Shown in pieces: positions 10,050-21,410 of a DNA stretch of 41,111 bases (the stretch's first letter is position 1; every line of letters begins with the position of its first letter). Origin of the DNA: Phaeoceros laevis. Taxonomy: Eukaryota; Anthocerotophyta; Anthocerotopsida; Notothyladales. The position numbers were made by a program, and so were the translations under genes. The stretch is from assembly GCA_049999765.1 (NCBI GenBank), contig JBNGIQ010009446.1, forward strand, positions 140,006 through 181,116. The letters are read 5' to 3'. The notes below the pieces were generated by a model. It was not told the DNA's origin, made no database searches, and saw only the letters and a program-made list of their open reading frames with translations.

Positions 10050-12846
10050 ATGGGCGTGTTGGCGGAACCCTGGGTCGGCTGGTACGAGCAGGGTGGAACG
10101 AGGAAGAGCGTGCCCAAGTTCGCACTGTTTGTCAAAGACGGCGCCAACTTATTCGGCCGTGGTATTGACGTTCTGGGAGAGTGGACGTTGGAAGGTGATC
10201 ATATATGGCGTCCTTTCCGCGTACTAGTTCTTAACCAATTCATGTGTTTGTGAGCTTAAGAGTGAGCTTGGGATCTCCAATCCTGGGCAGCTTCCACAAC
10301 CTGGCTAGCTAGCTACCTCCAGGGGTAGGCCTGTCCATGGATACTTGTGGTATGTGTTAAATTTGTTGACAAAATTGTGCATGTGTCCAGACAGACGTGT
10401 ACGCTTTTTTGTTTCTTGCAATTCATAGATGACTTGGCAGGTGAAATTGACGACTCCCAGCAGACGGTCCTTCGGAAAAAGTACGTGGACGTGGGTGCCA
10501 AGGCCCAGTCTTCAACCTACACCGGCAAGAGAAGGCTGTCCGGCGGGAGGGAGGTTATCGAGGGCTCCTGGACGGATTCCAAGACCGCCGATTCCGGCCC
10601 ATTCCTTTTCGAGAAGCTTCACGAGGATGTAAGACAGAGTCCCCCCCACTACCAAACATGTTTGTTCTCTCCTTATTTTGCAAGCAAGCAATGCCATGGG
10701 GAAGCAAGCTTGTTAGAACCACGTTGTACTAAATTCATTATCCATGGTTGAGTTTCAAATTAGATGGCACTTACTGGTACTAACCTCTTGGAACTCGGGC
10801 TTGATGCATGAATTCTTTTCATTTCGAATCACATGCGTACATGTAGACGGTTCAGAGGTACAATGGCTACTACGAGCAAAATGGGTCCAATCACAACATC
10901 ACTTGTGCAGTGCTGCTCATTACCCCCCAAGTTCAAGGTGAGGAAGATGATGAGAAAGATGATGAGGAAGGTGGGAAGGAAGGTGGTGACGAAGATAATG
11001 ACAAAGAAGATGATGACGAAGACGACGGTGACGAAGATGGGGACGAAGATGGTGACGAAGATGGTGACGAAGATGGTGACGAAAATAGTGACGATTTTCT
11101 CGATGTCTCTGGGGGCGGTGTCGACGACCTGGGAGGATTTACATGGACAGGTACCTCGAGAGACTTACCTACAACTCCTAGCTACCTAGGACCTAGGCTG
11201 GTGGTGCATTAAAATGTGAAGTATTGAACAAGGATAGCTGCCTCTAGTTAGTACCTGCACTAGTAGCAATGAATTTATAATATTTGAGATGCCCATGCTT
11301 AAACTTAGTACTTTGTAATAGTTTACATATATCCTGGTAACTGCCACGTCGTACGCGTGCAGGTGACTTGGATCCTATCAGCGGCAACGTGACTCTCAAC
11401 CTGTACTATCTCAAGAAGAAGAACAGTATTGCATACACCGGCATCAAGACTGTGAAAGATGGCAAGACGGTTATTGAAGGCTCCTGGCGTGCGACTGGGC
11501 GGGGCACTCGCAGCGGCCATGGAAAATTTCACCTTGATCTTGACCTCCCAGCTAGCGCTGTAAGTAAGATTAAATGCTGAGCCTCCATCCATGCATATAT
11601 ATGTTTGACTTGGTGAACACAAGTTTGTGACTGGCTAGCTCCGTGTGTCCAGGGCTCTCCAGGGAGCCCATATATACATGCATGCATGATTCATGAACTG
11701 AGATTAATTTCGGGAGTGAGCCTACCTTGGTCTCTTCAGGACATACATGTATCTCACAACTGAACTGTCTCTCTATAAGTTTTCAGACCGCTCGCAAATG
11801 GGATGGATGGCACGACGGACATAATCAATACGGACACCAGAAACGCTTGACCCTCACTGCCACCCTGGAGGCCAACGTCACAGGCACCAAGCTTTCTGGC
11901 TCTGGAGATGATTATGACGCGGACTACAAAAATAGGAGAGCGTTCAAATTCGAAGGTACGTAACCAACACATCAATTCTCAGGACTCCAAAATCCATTGC
12001 CAAACTTGCGAGAGAGTTATTAGTCTGCACATTTAATTTTGACCATGATTCACTCGTCATTCAACACATGAGATGATGAGATCGTGAATTCATTCTTGCA
12101 ACGATGGATGGATTGTAAACCTGATCTGCTAGGGCTGCCCTGCAGTTGAAAATGTGGGCAGCGAAGGAGTCGTGCTCCGGATCACCAACCATTCCACCTA
12201 CACTTACATTTCCAACACCAACCCGGCCAAACGATTCTTCAAGGAAGGCAAGGAGGTGATCGAGGGCAGCACCTGGTACGGATCCTACCTCTTCCGGTTG
12301 GAGCTCCCGGTGGCCACCCCGTCATGTCTTCGCCCACCCACCGGCGTCCCCGTCTCCATCCGGTCCATGAAGAACCCCAACGTCTACCTCCGGATGGAGG
12401 CCGGCAAGGTGAACTTGCAGGTGGGCCGCGGCAGCAACGAGCGGTTCGAGCTGGTGCTGCTGGAAGAGACCGGCGACGGCCGGGAGCAGGTGTACGCCAT
12501 CAGGTCGACGCTGGCCAAGCGCAGCTACCTCCGCCTGGTGCCGACGGAGCTGCCCAAACAGGCCCCGGCGCAGGGGACCGCCTTGTACCCCAAAGGCGTC
12601 GGGTTCGCGGCCCCGGTGAAGGAGGTGGACAAGCACAGCAAGTTCACGGTGGTGGTGAACCAGGTGGAAGGCATCTTCTGCCATGCCTTGAAGCTGCTCG
12701 ACCCCGGCACGGCCTTCGACAACAAGCTCTTCCTGCGCTTTGACTCCGACAATCTGACCGGCACAGGAAACGGAGGCGAGGTGAACGGCCAGACTTACAT
12801 CGGCGAGTTCGAAAAGTTCCTCATAGAGCCCTTCTTATTATTATGA
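10050..12846 (+). CDS. Three-repeat W-G-Y protein with acidic insert and C-terminal trefoil-like domain
   Basis: Six exons: 10050-10194, 10429-10628, 10847-11150, 11363-11559, 11787-11955, 12146-12846 (1716 nt, 571 residues). All phases agree. Three related modules are visible. Each opens with an aromatic-x-Gly-x-aromatic motif (W8-V-G-W-Y, Y120-N-G-Y-Y, W287-D-G-W) and closes about 90-140 residues later with a V-I-E-G-S-W-like motif (93-96, 255-258, 378-382), preceded in the first two by a Tyr-Thr-Gly. Module 2 is split by a Glu/Asp/Gly-rich insert (about residues 147-193). Residues ~400-571 form one long exon resembling fascin-like or DUF569-type beta-trefoils (SIRSMKNPNVYLRME, ERFELVLLEE, later KLFLRFD). 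No signal peptide or membrane segment is seen, so the protein is probably cytosolic. Carbohydrate or actin binding is only a guess from the fold. I do not recognise the full architecture. The last exon is markedly more GC-rich than the others. Confidence 0.8.
10928..11095 (+). repeat. Coding minisatellite encoding the acidic insert
   Basis: Within exon 3 the sequence degenerates into GA(T/C)GA(A/G)-rich triplets and then into near-perfect 12-bp units GATGGTGACGAA at about 11035-11085, encoding Asp-Gly-Asp-Glu. The tract interrupts module 2 of the surrounding protein between its opening and closing motifs. Length variation here would always be in frame if it occurs in whole units. Confidence 0.8.
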
Positions 12847-12942
12847 TTCAATATATATATGGGGGTGGATTGGGTAGTTCTGACTACTTCACCTGCTTTT
12901 TTTTTTTTAAGGGTGGCATAGTAAACTCAAGAAAATCGCATA

Positions 12943-14321
12943 TTAATTTACGTCTTTATTAATATACGTATTTACATTATCGATATATGTAAGTATATGT
13001 ATTATAGTATTCGTAGCTGTATAGTAGGGGTAATCGATCTTGCCTGCGTACGTATTGCCCCTAACCGCATATGCAACAGCATGATTTTCAAAACACCGTG
13101 TTGCCAACTCTATATCTCCGTAACTCTTGCAGGCATTCAGCAATGACATGAACCCAACGTCATCCTTCTCGCACCTAGCTAATTTCAGCATTTTCTCAGC
13201 CTCACCTAAATGGCCTGCCCGCCCAAGAAGATCAATCATGCAATGATTATGTTCAGGTGTCGGGTTCAGGCCATGCTGTTTCACCATGGCATCCAAATAC
13301 TGTCTTTGACTGACCAGGCCTTCATGACTGCATGCTAGAAGAAGGCAAGTAAATGTGCCGTCATGAGGCTGAATACCAGCCAGGATCATCTCCTGGAAAC
13401 AGGCTGTAGCAATGTGGCCTTCATTGTTTCTACCGTGCCCATTTATCAAGGCAGTCCATATTACCACATCCCTTGTGCATACTTTGCCAAACACTTTGTG
13501 TGCATCTCCCAACTGGCCACATTTTGCAGACATATTAACGAGACAAGTGCCCACAACTACGTCACCTTCAAATACTCCTCTCCTTACACTCTCTGAGTGC
13601 AGCTGTCTGCCCTGCTGTAGAGCACAAGCACTTGCACAAGCTTTCAAGTGGCAAATGTACGTAACCTGTTTCCAAGAATTAGGCCTTCCTGCTCCATACT
13701 TCCATACAATGCGAGCGCCTGAGGACTGAGCTCGTGCTCAGCATACCCAGCGATCATGGCATTCCATGTTACGGCATCCCTTTCTGGGCTGACTGTCGAA
13801 CACTTCGTGTGCATCTTCCAATTCCCCACATTTTGGCATACATGTCCACCAGGCAGCTGTAAACAAAAGAGTCAGGCTGCATTGCCTCGTGTGACCGGCC
13901 TTGACATGTATAGATGCGCAAGAGATGTTTTCCCAAAAGTGCGTTGGAGCCGTACCCAAGCTTGACAGTGGGATCATGAAGTCGTCGCCCCAATTCCACA
14001 ATTTTTTTCAGCCCCGGATTTCCGACTGACTCTGAACAGCAGAGAGGAAATCACACGAGGCTATGTCTCCGCCAAGACGGTCAAACCGTCCACTGCTCCA
14101 CTTAGCTGCCCATTCTCACAAAGTTGTTCGAATACAGCCTGAGCCGTTCCGTACCCTTTGGCACTCTGGCACCGTCGGAGCAGCGGCATTATGGTGCAAC
14201 AAGGGGTTGGATGCAGGCTGAGCAGACCGTCCAACCCGCTTGTCCAAGACAACCAGCACAGCCAGCTCCGCATCCACCTAGTCAGGTTTGTGAAAGTTGG
14301 TCGAAGCACGTAGCGCCGCAT
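12943..14321 (-). pseudogene. PPR protein pseudogene (PLS class, E-type tail)
   Basis: Read right to left, the fragments run in the order of a plant PLS-class pentatricopeptide repeat protein. An N-terminal part (about 14230-14061: RRCQSAKGYGTAQ, FEQLCENGQLSGAVD) is followed by LELGRRLH-like text near 13998, a VDMYAK block near 13840, RDAVTWNAMIAGYAEHE near 13770, GRQLHSESVRRGVFEGD near 13600, RDVVIWTALINGHG near 13490, and an E-motif-like EHNHCMIDLLGRAGHLGEAEKM near 13220. The pieces lie in different frames with frameshifts between them, and no DYW domain follows. Intact relatives act in organelle RNA editing or processing. This copy appears dead, although the longest piece (12943-13647) is still open. 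Confidence 0.75.
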
Positions 14322-14570
14322 CCACCCAGTCAGGCCTGTAGAAGTTGAACCTTGTAAAGGTTTCTGCTTGCCCCTGGCAGCAGTGCGGATTTTTCACAGA
14401 GGCTAGGACAGTCCATGTCCGTCCTTCATAAAGGATCGTCGCAAGGGCCTCGGCCAAGTACATTTGGGGCCTGGCGCTGGGTACCGGATCAACAATCGTG
14501 GCGCGTAGCTTTTGATGCGTAGTTGTGCTAGCGTACAGACTATGCCACCCCACCCTAGTTCTTTTGTTCT

Positions 14571-14670
14571 NNNNNNNNNNNNNNNNNNNNNNNNNNNNNN
14601 NNNNNNNNNNNNNNNNNNNNNNNNNNNNNNNNNNNNNNNNNNNNNNNNNNNNNNNNNNNNNNNNNNNNNN
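14571..14670. other. Assembly gap, 100 N
   Basis: A placeholder-length gap of 100 undetermined bases. The 25 bases before it (14546-14570) are repeated exactly right after it (14671-14695), as expected when two overlapping contig ends were joined without merging. The real gap is probably zero or negative in size. Confidence 0.95.
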
Positions 14671-14933
14671 CACCCCACCCTAGTTCTTTTGTTCTCCACG
14701 GTGTATATCCAGTAGCTAGCATCTTTGGAACCGAGAGAATTTCAATAAATGGCCCTAAGGAGGCTGCGACCGGTCAGAAGGTGAAACAGAGAGGCGTCCG
14801 AAGGTGAAACTGTTAACCTGTGAGCTTTGACACTGAAACTGTGAGCTCACACGGTGATGAGCTGGGTACCCCGCGCAATGACCAATTATTATGTGAATCA
14901 ACGAGGTGAATTACTATTGCGACACCGTCACGT

Positions 14934-14975
<42 letters not shown>

Positions 14976-15039
14976 ACCCAGCTCACGTTCCCTATTGGTG
15001 GGTGAACAATCCAGCACTTGGTGAATTCTGCTTCACAAC

Positions 15040-15072
<33 letters not shown>

Positions 15073-15213
15073 AAACGTCGCTATGAACGATGCTCATTTG
15101 GAAACTTTACAAGAACTAGAGTAGCGGACAACTACAGTAACCCTCTCAATCGTCACTAAGCGCGATCAAGGAATAAGCAACATACATGCATACATGAGGA
15201 AATTTCGTTGCGT
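14671..15213. other. No gene seen
   Basis: Between the gap and the FAAH stop codon I see no exon, RNA or clear repeat. The part next to 15213 is the FAAH 3' flank. A short direct repeat before the gap (about 14270-14300 and 14318-14348, each CGCATCCAC-C-AGTCAGG) reads on the - strand as a duplicated PDWVDA block of unknown origin. Confidence 0.4.
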
Positions 15214-18200
15214 TCACTTTACCAAGTCTGCTGACATAAGCATGTCATGAAACACGATAGGCCTATTTCTGAAGGGGGAGCAGATTCGCTGCCACAAACA
15301 AGTGATGAGACGTGAGCGCTACAGAACGAGGTATTTTACGAGCACTACACTTGATGGAAGTTACAATCTTACCTCCACGGCCGAAGCTAATCGCAGAAGG
15401 GTTGCTTCCTCCCAAGGTCGCCCAATCAATTGAAGTCCTATTGGCAAGCCGTTTCCATCATGACCAACCTGAAAATGAGGTCCAAGGAAATAACAACATT
15501 AGGAGACCTTCCACATTAAATCGCTCTCCCAGTCGGGACACTTTGCCAACTGTCAACTTCAAAAGAGGTTGGTTAGGTCACGAACTCTGAAAACCCAGCA
15601 CGTCAGAAAAAGAAAACAGCAGGGCCAGGACGATTTCGCAAGTTTGACTTTAACTATGTGAATAAACGAAAGTGAATACAGTTTATCTTGTCTAAACCAA
15701 CCACCTGTTATCACATCTTACCGGCACGGAAATGCATGGCAAGCCCAAAAAGTTTCCCGAAACGACAAAACGCATGAGACTGCCTGAAGGTCAAAAAAAG
15801 CAGGTAGAAGGTTACTTGTCAAGAATGGACAACCAGAATGAGGCAACAAGGTGACGTAACTCACCAGCTGTTACCAGATCACTTTCCTCTGAGCTCGATG
15901 ATATTTTTGGTGCTGTCATTCTACAGAAAAGGTTAGATTAGTTTTGCCTGAAAGGGTGGTGTTCCATCCATGGACTGCAGCAATTAAACAGAAAACAGAT
16001 AGTGAAACTGCAACTGATCCAAACAAAAGCTTTCACACAGCTCTTCTACCCTGTTGTAGGAGTGACAATCACATCAACAGACTTTAGAATCTCCATGTAA
16101 TAGTACATACTCCGTCGTCTGCAGAGTGCAGTCAAACAGAAAAAGATATTAATGGTTTGGAAGCTTCCAGCTGCTGGTCTCCCATTTCACGGTATTTCAC
16201 CAATAGACAGAACTGCTGTAGTGACTATACCTGAGACGTTGCGCAGCTAAGTACTCAGAGCCTTTGAGATATCTAAAGAGACACATGTTCAGTCGGCCGT
16301 CACCAGCGAATCTTGTTCTCCTGCGGGAAACACATTCAGGCCATCAAAAACATATGTTTGCACATCTTGTATTGTAAGCTCTCTTGCGACTGAACAGAGC
16401 TCAATACTTCAGTACGCAGTACGTATCTGACAAAGGTTGTTATTGCATTAGAAGGCCTACCCATATTCATAGTAGGTGTTGTTAGCCAGTGCATACTCAC
16501 ATCCCACTGTGGCAAGGTGTCCCAGACGGACCTCCTCAATTTCTGGTATGGCAATTTCCTCTATCTGCTCAAGCAGAAATTCTTACGAACCAGTCCACCT
16601 TTACCAAAAGCCAATTTCAATTCACAGGATATGGAACCTCACAGTAACTCCATATGTCTGATTCAGGAGTTCCAAACTTTTTGTACAAGCTTGAGAGACA
16701 TCTGGGCTTGAAACGTGGGAAAACCACTGCACATTAAGACAGTGAACCAAATGAGGTTACCTCGCTTTCCTGTTTTCCATGTTTTACCGCATGTTAATCC
16801 TGCTAAAAGGCAAATTCTGGAAAGTGGAGTGCGACTTACATCTGAGTATTTGCCAACTGCTAGGGATTGGAGCTCGACATCATCCTGGAGAAGGGGAATG
16901 CACAGAGGGAACTGCACACAGGCAAAGCATCCAACAATTTCAGCTCTAACAGCTTAGAATGAAAATTATCTTATCCCCAACAGATATAGACCAAGTAGCA
17001 AATTGAAGGATCCCGTTACAGGCTTTGAGTGCAGCACATCCGTCTCATCCACACCAGCTATGGCTGCATACCTATGGTCAACAGAGGTAAGCTCAAGATT
17101 ATTTGATTACGCTCGAATCATCTTCCAAAAAAAAAGCTGGAAATCAGGCAAAAACAAACTTGAACTGATGAACTGACTACACTGGCACATGAAGTTACAA
17201 CCTGCCACAGGGCTAATAGAAAAGTAGCTTCTTACACCAGCAACACATCTTCCACATTAGCTGCAATAGGTCCAATTGATTCCATAGTCCAACCTGCAGG
17301 TATGGCACTAAGACAACCATAATATATGAAATCAGCAACACCATTTTCAAAAGTCATATCTGCCTCTAATTCACCAGTTGCTTAGCTGAGATAGTAGAAA
17401 CTAAGTATACCCTTTCAAAGTCACTCTTCCAAAGGTTGGTTTCAGGGCCACCGCCCCACATAGTGATGAAGGTATCCGAACAGATCCTGCATCGTGCACA
17501 CTATGTATGTCAAGTCGCTGCAGTGTAGAGATACACGTGTAAAATTCTTTCGCTACTTGAGTTGATGTCCACACACGTTAGGATGTGACCAAGCAACCAA
17601 GGAGCAGTATCTGATACTGAACAAAGGTTCCACAATGTTCAGAGAGGAACCTCCTACGTCTGTCCCAAGGGCAGCAGGGCACAGGCCAGCTGCTACAATA
17701 GCAGCAGAGCCTGATGAAGAACCCCCTGTATGCCTCGCAGTGTCGTGTGGATTTCTCATTACTCTGTAAAAGAAAGAGCACCAGCTGGTATCAAAGTTCT
17801 CAGGGCGATTGGCAAAATGGCTGACAGCCTTAACGACATTAGTGACTTGATAATTCAAATGCCTGACAGCTGGAACGAGCTCCCTATCAAACATACCCAT
17901 AATGTGGATTGCTTCCAGTGGTTCCCATCCCAAGTTCATGCATGTTTGTCTTTCCCACAAAAATAACTCCACACTCCCGTAACCTAGACACGCAGATTGC
18001 ATCCTTCTTCACCGCCCTAAGCTTGTGCAAGAACGTTGTTCCACCTTCGGACAATTGAATCACATGTCATAGCTAACCCAACCAGCTTTTGCTGCTGCAG
18101 TACTTACTAGCAACATGAACTCTGAGAGTCCATAATTCTATTGTGATTTTCACAAAAATAGAGCCTTTTAAAGCCCAAGCATCAGAAGTAAGGAATGAGT

Positions 18201-19356
18201 TTTGTCAAGGAGTACCACTGCTGGGATGTGGAAGACAATCGATGTCATCTTTCACAGCAATAAGAACTCCGTCCAGTATGGAGAGGGGCTTTCCTGTTGA
18301 TGCAACCATTAGACACTCGTCCCAATATTAGCATACTGGAATCTTGTGCAGCACTGTTATGGCGGCAGAAGTTGCAGTACCTGAAGATATCCTTTCTGTT
18401 GAGGCAGCAGCTTGTCGTCGTAGATCAGCAGGATCAAAGGAGATAAGATACTTCATAGGTGGACTTGCTTGCAAAGACCCCTCAATTGTACTAATAAAAC
18501 GCTCCACAATCTGACACATGATGTACAGGGAGAAATGTCTCAGAATAATCTGTGCAATGGTTGTTGGAAATTGTAGTGTTAATTTACCAGTCTGAAGAAC
18601 CCTGTTTTACAGGATGCCCTACATACCTCAGCGGGCGTTGTGGAATGAGTTCGATATGCTTCTGCATAGTCACGAATACTCCAGTAGAGACAAGGATAGC
18701 CTGGTTCCGACCTTAAGCTGGGGCGTGGAGAAAGGCTTTCCACAGCCACTGCAACTCGAGAATATGATTCACTTCCTTCATGCAAGATTTTCACGTTTTC
18801 CTCCTTATCCTCTCCTGCATGTAGGAACAATGAGAATCGTTGTGGCAGCTGAAGACGAAGAAATGATGTCATGTAGACGTGCTTGCACCGGGTGCTTACT
18901 CTCGGTTGGATATTCTGGAAAGTACATGGGAGCGTCTGGGATCGTCTTGTCCATTAAAATCTGTCCAAACAACAATTCTTCTCTTGATCAAATGGAAAGG
19001 AAAGCATGGGATGTTCATAAGCACATATTGCTTTGTTCGTAATTGTCATAGATGCATACCTGAGAGATGCCGTTCACACGCAGCAGTCTTGACAGTATAA
19101 AACCCCCAAACCAGCCTTCCACTAACCAATTGAAGACCTTGAGACTGAAGCCAGAGAGCCTTGGAGCTGCAAAAGAGGAATAAGGCGTGAAATTGTTTCA
19201 CCAACACCTGTCCTGGTGGTATGGCCTTGCATGCGCTTCACCGTAATTTGATCAAAAGGACAGGGGTGACTATGGCACACCTGTTATCACCGGTGCCACA
19301 TATTCAACAGGCCCTTTGATAACCTCCTCCACTGGTCGCATTGACTTTTGAGCCAT
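15214..19356 (-). CDS. FAAH: Fatty acid amide hydrolase, 21 exons
   Basis: Exons: 19356-19281, 19166-19060, 18960-18900, 18814-18627, 18510-18381, 18293-18219, 18044-17897, 17763-17651, 17486-17411, 17307-17236, 17071-17020, 16911-16840, 16726-16643, 16564-16501, 16406-16364, 16320-16231, 16118-16050, 15920-15865, 15783-15722, 15468-15373, 15288-15214. They total 1809 nt and 602 residues, close to the ~607 of Arabidopsis FAAH, and every phase fits. It belongs to the amidase-signature family. Plant FAAH cleaves N-acylethanolamines to ethanolamine and fatty acid at endomembranes. The Ser-Ser-Lys triad is visible as K202 (AVKDDID), S277 (GGSSSGS) and S301 (GTDVGGSVRIP). The Val in GTDVGGS replaces the Gly of Arabidopsis; rat FAAH has Ile there. 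The C-terminus ([18 protein letters not shown]) is intact. The start ATG is the best in-frame choice, but the first exon is the least certain because an upstream acceptor differs from the duplicate. Confidence 0.92.
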
Positions 19357-19735
19357 CTCAGCTGTCTTAGTGATGCAACCACCAGCTTCCTCACGTGAAG
19401 AGTTGGATCTTGTGACATATACGAAAAAAAAGGATATAAGACCTCAAGCTACAGAAAAGTACCAAGTTAGCTCGCTACAGTGTTGTGCATAGTATGGAAG
19501 TCAGGAAAAAGAGATACACAAGGACAGCGGAAAAGATTTGACAGAATGCACTTGCAGTTACGGAAGCAGCGAGATGCTTCCTGTCATGCAATTGGCTCAC
19601 AAAATCGCAGATGCCTTGCTCAGGTTGAAGCCACAGTGATGAAGATGTTCATGCAAAGTGATGAGACCACAGCAGCGAATCAGGTGGCATAATTCAGCAT
19701 AGTGCGGATCCTGGGGGTCTCAGGCTCTCAGCTGT
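16755..19735 (-). repeat. Right arm of the inverted segmental duplication
   Basis: This arm holds the 5' flank and exons 1-12 of the intact FAAH gene. It is the inverted counterpart of 6508-8870. It keeps the 640-bp segment with exons 6 (end), 7 and 8 that the left arm lacks, and it carries open exons, so it represents the ancestral state better. Confidence 0.85.
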
Positions 19736-20483
19736 CAATCACCAGTCTCAGCACGCCATACTCTCACAATGTCATTCAAAGGCTCGCGGTAACAGATCCA
19801 GTGCGGCCACACTTCAATTATCCGCGCAATCCGAGTCCGCCAAATCACGCACCAGCAAATGCGCAACGACTATTCGAACATCAGCAAGGGAAGGACGACT
19901 TTCTAGTAGGCGGCAGAACCGACTGCCTACTGATTCACCGGTTTCACTGACCTCCTGGTTCCAGTCGCAAGGAAGCGACAGAGAATTGTAAAATAGGCAT
20001 ACTGAGGCCAGCTCGGTAGGGACAAAGATGGGAGACAAAAAAACCTAGATAGGGAGTTGCTTTTCGGCACGCTGTACAGATTCGGGGCGAATCATTCTGC
20101 CCCGCAGGCAACATGCTGAATGTTCACAAGGCATAGAATGTATGCACAGCTTAACCAGAAACAAGCAGACCCTGAAGGTGTAATAGGCCCTGTTCAATGG
20201 CAGCCACCTGATGCAACAAAACCCTGCAGGAGATTACAAAAAAGGAAACCTGCTCTAAAAAGAGGTGCCACAATGCTGGTAGTTTACAAAGGCAGCAACG
20301 GCATCACTCATCCTGCTGGAGACGCAAATGCTCAAGTAGTTTACAATGGCAGTAGCAATGAGCATCACTAAAGCCTACACCTAAAGAACTGGTGCCAAAT
20401 GTGGCTCCTCATAACCCGATCAGCAAGGGGAGGGAGAGCTAGTTGCAGCGATTTCCCCTCGTTGCCAACAAAAAAAAGCAGTC
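19736..20483. other. No gene seen; probable 3' flank of TOG gene
   Basis: No exon recognised. Two related blocks, GTAGTTTACAAAGGCAGCAA (from 20279) and GTAGTTTACAATGGCAGTAG (from 20337), form a short direct repeat. The part next to 20483 is likely the 3' UTR of the TOG-domain gene. Confidence 0.35.
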
Positions 20484-21410
20484 TCAGCTGCTGGTGACAC
20501 GGATGACAGCTTGTGCTGTGATGGTGTTGAGGTTGCTGAGGCAGAGCTCCTCCCACTGTGCCTGCTCCTGGTCTTGGAGCTCTTGCCTGTAAGCAGCATG
20601 GAGGTCCAGCACCAGCTTCCTAGCTGCCTCCCGGGCCTCAGGGAGCTGATCGTTGAGTTGCGATGCTCCCATTTGAAGTAAAGGCTTCCAGCCATACTCC
20701 CTCATCCCGTCCACTCCCAGCCTGGTGACGCATTTGTAAACAAACATGGACGCCTTGGCCCTGACCCTGGGGTTTTTATGCGCGGAATACGGCTGCAGCT
20801 TCTGGAGAAGGGGAATAGGGGACAACCATGCAGTCATCCCCACCAGCGACTTTTCCGCTTCCTCGCAGACAAACCGCTTGTCCTGTGACGCCTTGAGCAG
20901 CAGCTGCAGCAAGAGGGGTTCCAAGAACTCTAGCATCTCATCCTGGAACGCACTGAAAAGATCAGCAGAGGCCATGATGGCCGTCTTACAAAGTGCACTC
21001 CGTGGATTCTTCATAGCCTTGTTCACCAAGGCCACCACCTCCGCCAGGCTCCCTCGCATTGCAGCAGCATGGAACAGGCTGAGCTGCCTGGCGTGGTTGA
21101 GCGCCTCCAAGACCGTGAGCCACTCCTTGGAGTCCAGGCGCGCTGTTAGGGTGCTCAGATACGTCTCCGCGTCGTCCAGCGCCTTGAGGTGCTCTGAGAG
21201 CACGTACTCGATGTCGGGAGAGGCAGGCTCCACCGGTGCCGCCATCGCTCCAGGGGCAGTAGGGTCCCTCCCGACGGCGGCTCGGTTGATGTCCAGGTTC
21301 TCGTCATTGAGCGGCACCTGCACCTTCATCGCAGGGCCCTTCTTCCGGGGATTGCTCCGCCTCTCCCCGAGATGCAGGGAATTCAGCTTGCGGAGGGCGG
21401 TCTCCGACAT
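20484..21410 (-). CDS. TOG/ARM-repeat protein, plant single-TOG type
   Basis: Single-exon gene of 308 residues with its ATG at 21408-21410. After a basic, disordered N-terminus (about residues 1-65, RRSNPRKKG), residues ~70-300 form a run of paired amphipathic helices. Conserved helical blocks are visible: SKEWLTVLEALNHARQL, LVNKAMKNPRSALCKTAIM, LLQLLLKASQDKRFVCEEA, NPRVRAKASMFVYKCV and LPEAREAARKLVLDLH. This is the pattern of a TOG (CLASP N-terminal-like) HEAT/ARM domain, and the gene resembles small plant ARM-repeat proteins predicted to bind tubulin. Microtubule association is inferred from the family. It stands alone between the FAAH and reductase genes, all on the - strand. The ATG start is in a GC-rich 5' region. 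Confidence 0.8.
   Translation of the reverse strand: MSETALRKLNSLHLGERRSNPRKKGPAMKVQVPLNDENLDINRAAVGRDPTAPGAMAAPVEPASPDIEYVLSEHLKALDDAETYLSTLTARLDSKEWLTVLEALNHARQLSLFHAAAMRGSLAEVVALVNKAMKNPRSALCKTAIMASADLFSAFQDEMLEFLEPLLLQLLLKASQDKRFVCEEAEKSLVGMTAWLSPIPLLQKLQPYSAHKNPRVRAKASMFVYKCVTRLGVDGMREYGWKPLLQMGASQLNDQLPEAREAARKLVLDLHAAYRQELQDQEQAQWEELCLSNLNTITAQAVIRVTSS

Noticed and set aside
12322-12743. Open frames on both strands overlapping the last exon of the 571-residue protein gene
   Set aside because: They are shadows caused by GC-rich codon use in that exon. Only the 12146-12846 frame continues the spliced upstream exons.
17281-17307. CCTGCAG acceptor for FAAH exon 10
   Set aside because: It gives a frame with an early stop. 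The CTTAG acceptor ending at 17308 keeps phase and gives the expected Ala-Ile-Pro-Ala-Gly lead-in.
17651-17763. GTDVGGS in FAAH as a loss-of-function change
   Set aside because: The Gly to Val change falls at a position that is Ile in rat FAAH, so it is compatible with activity.
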